A DNA stretch of 64,000 nt, from assembly GCF_002976435.1 (NCBI RefSeq), contig NZ_PUGF01000005.1:62001-126000 (forward strand). Direction: 5' to 3'. Both the position numbers and the translations under genes were made by a program. The notes under the pieces were generated by a model that made no database searches, was not told the DNA's origin, and worked only from the letters and a program-made list of their open reading frames with translations. The stretch is from Solimicrobium silvestre. Lineage in GTDB: Bacteria; Pseudomonadota; Gammaproteobacteria; Burkholderiales; Burkholderiaceae_D. This document shows positions 61,613-64,000 of this stretch, one piece after another (position 1 is the stretch's first letter; every line of letters begins with the position of its first letter).

Positions 61613-63106
61613 TTACATCGGACGGAATTGGTTTCGACGTTGCACCGATCCACCCATGGCCTTGATCTGATCAAGTACCTCATCCATCCTCATTTTTCCA
61701 GCTTCGCATTGGAATTTCAACTCGTCTGCAAATTTTATATAAGCATCCGTGAAAGCTGTTTTTGGATTCTCCAGAATGGTTTTTTGTTTTATGTGATCGA
61801 GTACCGGATGAGAAAACTCGCCAGAGAAAGATTCAATATCTCGTGCCACATTGGCCGAGCCGAAAGATCCATTGTTACGGATAAGCTGCAATATTGCGTT
61901 ATCTCTTTCTTCGGTCGTCATACTGCCCGGATCAAAGGTTCTGCTAAGTGGATTATTTGGTTTGCCATTTTCAAGGTTTGGTGTAGAAAAAGTATGGTGG
62001 GGAAACTCCTCGAAAACTTCTACCGTACTGGTTAATTTACTGCAAAGTGCAAGCCCAGCTTCGCTCAGTTTTCCATTGTCAAAGAATGTTGTCCCAAAAC
62101 TTTCAGGCTCCTTTTCTGCGCAATTTGATAGCAATCTATGCACAGCGGAAGCATTCTTGAAAATGACGTCATCTGTGGGGCGAGCCAGCCCGGCAAGATT
62201 GTTGCGCTGGGTATCACAGATGGCCAAAGTATACGCCATGGCTATAATTTCCCGGCCTGATTCGCTCAGATTCGCTGGCAGGGTTTTACCACGCAACATC
62301 CCTTCAATGATCGTCCCAAGCCCGGGTTTGCCGTCTCCACCAACGTTAGGCATGAAATTAAAGGCTGTACCGGCTGGAATAACTGCTCCGGCGACTTTAA
62401 GCAGAGCTTCTTGTCCAGCCGCATCGACTCCGGATTCACTGGCCAGGGTAGCCAGTGCCGCAGCGGTAGCAATCTCATTCAATCCCCAGTGCAGGCTATT
62501 GCCGACACCCATACCATGGTCATCCTTGATCTGCACATGATCATGGCAATAGGCAAGCGTGTTAGCCAAGTCCTGGTAAGGATTGTTGCCAAAGAAATGT
62601 CGAACATCACTGTGCATTTCCCGCGCATGGCCCATCCTGCCACTTTCATGCGTGGCCTTGTGATAGGGCAAATCAAGCATGTTCAAAGTTCTGTCCAGTT
62701 GGGTGCTGCCCTGGCTATCTATGTCACTGTGAAAACGAGCTTTTATTTGATTTGCCGCACTCTGTGCCTTCGTAAGATCGTCCCTGGTTAGATTGCCTAA
62801 AAGATGGTTTGTCAGGTTGCCAACGACTTCAAATTTTGCGTTGTTGCCTGCTGTGACTTCGCCTGCATGTATCAGCAAAGTGGCCAGATGGTTGGCCATG
62901 GTTTGCGCTGCCTGACCTGAATCGCGACATGTATTGCAGATATTTGAGAATTTCGCCTCACAAAAATGGCGCATGGATATGGAGGCTGGGATGTTGAGTG
63001 TATTTAAAACGCTAGGGGATACCGTCGGAGCTGTTATTAAACTGCTTGCCTTTGAGCGTGATACGGGTGCTGCTTGAGTTATTTCTTGGATGACTATAGG
63101 GAGCAT
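61613..63106 (-). CDS. Unrecognised 497-residue protein, candidate secreted effector
   Basis: I do not recognise this protein. From ATG 63106 it has 497 residues and no signal peptide. The first 50 residues are rich in Ser, Thr, Pro and Ala, compatible with a type III secretion signal. A Cys cluster follows (CEAKFSNICNTC). Residues about 150-210 hold many His (THESGRMGHAREMHSDVRHF; LAYCHDHVQIKDDHG) in an order reminiscent of HD-type metal hydrolases, but I cannot confirm the fold. Later regions are alpha-helical and repetitive-looking. The neighbour to the right is an IagB-type transglycosylase, which supports a link to a secretion system. The ribosome site is weak. Confidence 0.72.
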   Translation of the reverse strand: MLPIVIQEITQAAPVSRSKASSLITAPTVSPSVLNTLNIPASISMRHFCEAKFSNICNTCRDSGQAAQTMANHLATLLIHAGEVTAGNNAKFEVVGNLTNHLLGNLTRDDLTKAQSAANQIKARFHSDIDSQGSTQLDRTLNMLDLPYHKATHESGRMGHAREMHSDVRHFFGNNPYQDLANTLAYCHDHVQIKDDHGMGVGNSLHWGLNEIATAAALATLASESGVDAAGQEALLKVAGAVIPAGTAFNFMPNVGGDGKPGLGTIIEGMLRGKTLPANLSESGREIIAMAYTLAICDTQRNNLAGLARPTDDVIFKNASAVHRLLSNCAEKEPESFGTTFFDNGKLSEAGLALCSKLTSTVEVFEEFPHHTFSTPNLENGKPNNPLSRTFDPGSMTTEERDNAILQLIRNNGSFGSANVARDIESFSGEFSHPVLDHIKQKTILENPKTAFTDAYIKFADELKFQCEAGKMRMDEVLDQIKAMGGSVQRRNQFRPM

Positions 63107-63577
63107 GGTGTACTCGTTAGGATATTGAATGAACCGAAAAGATACAGAGAGCATTCGAAGTCAGCTTTCAAAAATCGCACATTAGCTATACACCTGAGCT
63201 GGTAATCGGCCGTTTCTCCGCACATTGAAGGCACCTTTAAGGCCTAAATTGTTGAGCGCTCATTTTTTCGATGGATATTCTACAAAATGACTATCGCGAT
63301 TGAATTTTTTTGGAAAAATCCAACCATGAATTCGTCCTGAAAATAGTAAACCGGCATTGCTCGATGCCTTTGACGAATGTGCTGCATTGAGCTATTCCGC
63401 GTCCCAGATCACACGATATACGGCTCACTTTCATAGCTAAGCTATTTATTGCATCTAATCATATTCGTCCTATTTTTATTGCGACGTTACTGCCCTACTA
63501 TTTCGTTTTTCGTTGCGATCTTGCGGGAACACTGCTGTGATCCTGCAACGATTTGTCAGAATTTTTTGAAGGTGATT
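63107..63577. other. Intergenic region before the transglycosylase gene
   Basis: These 471 bp separate divergent genes and contain no gene or strong repeat. It must hold promoters for both. TTCGT appears twice close together near 63502-63513 but not in the spacing of known hrp boxes. Confidence 0.5.
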
Positions 63578-64000
63578 ATGAGTTTCATATCGAAACGCTG
63601 GTTCATTTTGTTGCGCTGGATTATTTTTACTTTACTCGTGATGTTGGTGTCATCGACAGATTCCGCTTATGCCAGTTGCTTTGTTAGCGCCGGTAAAAAA
63701 TACACCATTGATCCACAACTGCTGGAAGCAATCGCGCAGGTTGAATCGTCCATGAATCCGCAGGCGCTTAATCGCAATCGTGATGGTAGCGAAGATATCG
63801 GGCTCATGCAAATCAATAGTTCGCACCTCGTACGCTTGCGTAAAGATGGCATTACACGTCAGCAATTACTGGACGATGCGTGCCTGTCGGTGATGATCGG
63901 TGCCGAGATATTGTCGGGGTTTATTGGACAGTTCGGTTACACGTGGCGCGCCGTCGGTGCCTATAACGCAGGTGGTAATCCTGGCTGCGATCTGCTGCGG
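63578..64000 (+). CDS. Lytic transglycosylase, IagB/IpgF/HpaH-like (3' end missing)
   Basis: The frame opens at ATG 63578 (AAGGTGA just upstream) and runs off the right edge after 141 residues. It has a signal peptide (WIIFTLLVMLVSSTDSAYA, cleaved before SCF) and a SLT domain with the catalytic Glu in LLEAIAQVESSMNPQA, then DIGLMQINSSHL and VGAYNAGG. This is the pattern of IagB/IpgF/HpaH enzymes, which open the peptidoglycan for type III secretion or related machines. A pilus-type or conjugation VirB1 relative is the main alternative. The C-terminus is outside the window. Confidence 0.88.
   Translation, partial: MSFISKRWFILLRWIIFTLLVMLVSSTDSAYASCFVSAGKKYTIDPQLLEAIAQVESSMNPQALNRNRDGSEDIGLMQINSSHLVRLRKDGITRQQLLDDACLSVMIGAEILSGFIGQFGYTWRAVGAYNAGGNPGCDLLR

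Noticed and set aside
61851-62540. 229-codon ORF on the plus strand opposite the unknown protein
   Set aside because: It lies wholly within the coding sequence of the minus-strand gene, and has no domain or good ribosome site.
63502-63513. Possible hrp-type promoter box (TTCGT pairs)
   Set aside because: Two TTCGT copies are only seven bases apart; known PIP-like boxes have about 15-16 bases between halves.
1-64000. tRNA, rRNA, CRISPR arrays and insertion sequences
   Set aside because: I saw no tRNA cloverleaf, rRNA stretch, repeat-spacer array or transposase in the window. Short structured RNAs could still be missed by eye.

Overview
The window looks like chromosomal DNA of a betaproteobacterium of the order Burkholderiales, most likely Oxalobacteraceae (Glaciimonas/Herminiimonas/Undibacterium/Collimonas relatives). 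This rests on the ubiE-ubiJ-ubiB order, the Burkholderiales-like protein sequences, moderate GC and several families of dispersed intergenic repeats. The genus call is inference from recall; no database was searched.

Layout. 1-7.5 kb: end of a DUF971 gene, a convergent HigBA/RelE-type toxin-antitoxin pair, the ubiquinone genes ubiE, ubiJ and ubiB, a TPMT-fold methyltransferase and ppc. 7.5-8.1 kb: a gene-free element of hairpins plus a CTTCAA hexamer array. 8.1-16 kb: M14 carboxypeptidase, a frameshifted NERD/UvrD-like helicase, a RhlE-type DEAD-box helicase, a questin-oxidase-like gene divergent from soxR with a near-canonical SoxR promoter between them, and two exported FKBP isomerases. 16-21.2 kb: an RstAB-like two-component system next to three cell-envelope protein genes. 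21.4-25.6 kb: tonB-exbD-exbB and a TonB-dependent receptor preceded by a Fur-box-like palindrome. 25.9-34.9 kb: complete MdtABC-type RND efflux operon with its own outer-membrane channel. 35.4-42.6 kb: exported methyltransferase-fold protein, gloA, an alpha/beta hydrolase translationally coupled to a LytS/LytTR system, arfB and a second TonB-dependent receptor. 42.6-47.7 kb: a strong nested inverted repeat, then two paralogous PAS histidine kinases convergent with a stand-alone receiver and an Hpt protein, which together look like a split phosphorelay. 48-50 kb: MBL-fold hydrolase divergent from a TetR regulator with two matching operators. 50.4-55.7 kb: SOS mutagenesis operon imuA-imuB-dnaE2 behind a perfect LexA box. 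56.3-60.4 kb: a more GC-rich block (argP, class A PBP, TRIC channel). 60.6-64 kb: AT-richer accessory end with a DUF1460 lipoprotein, an unrecognised 497-residue protein without signal peptide, and the start of an IagB/IpgF/HpaH-type lytic transglycosylase, a family usually tied to type III secretion.

Most interesting: (1) the SoxR-type 19-bp-spacer promoter driving the questin-oxidase-like gene; (2) the right edge, where an unknown His-rich protein sits beside a type III secretion-associated transglycosylase; (3) the hydrolase-LytS-LytTR operon; (4) the split phosphorelay; (5) a toxin mRNA predicted to be leaderless; (6) several families of structured intergenic repeats.
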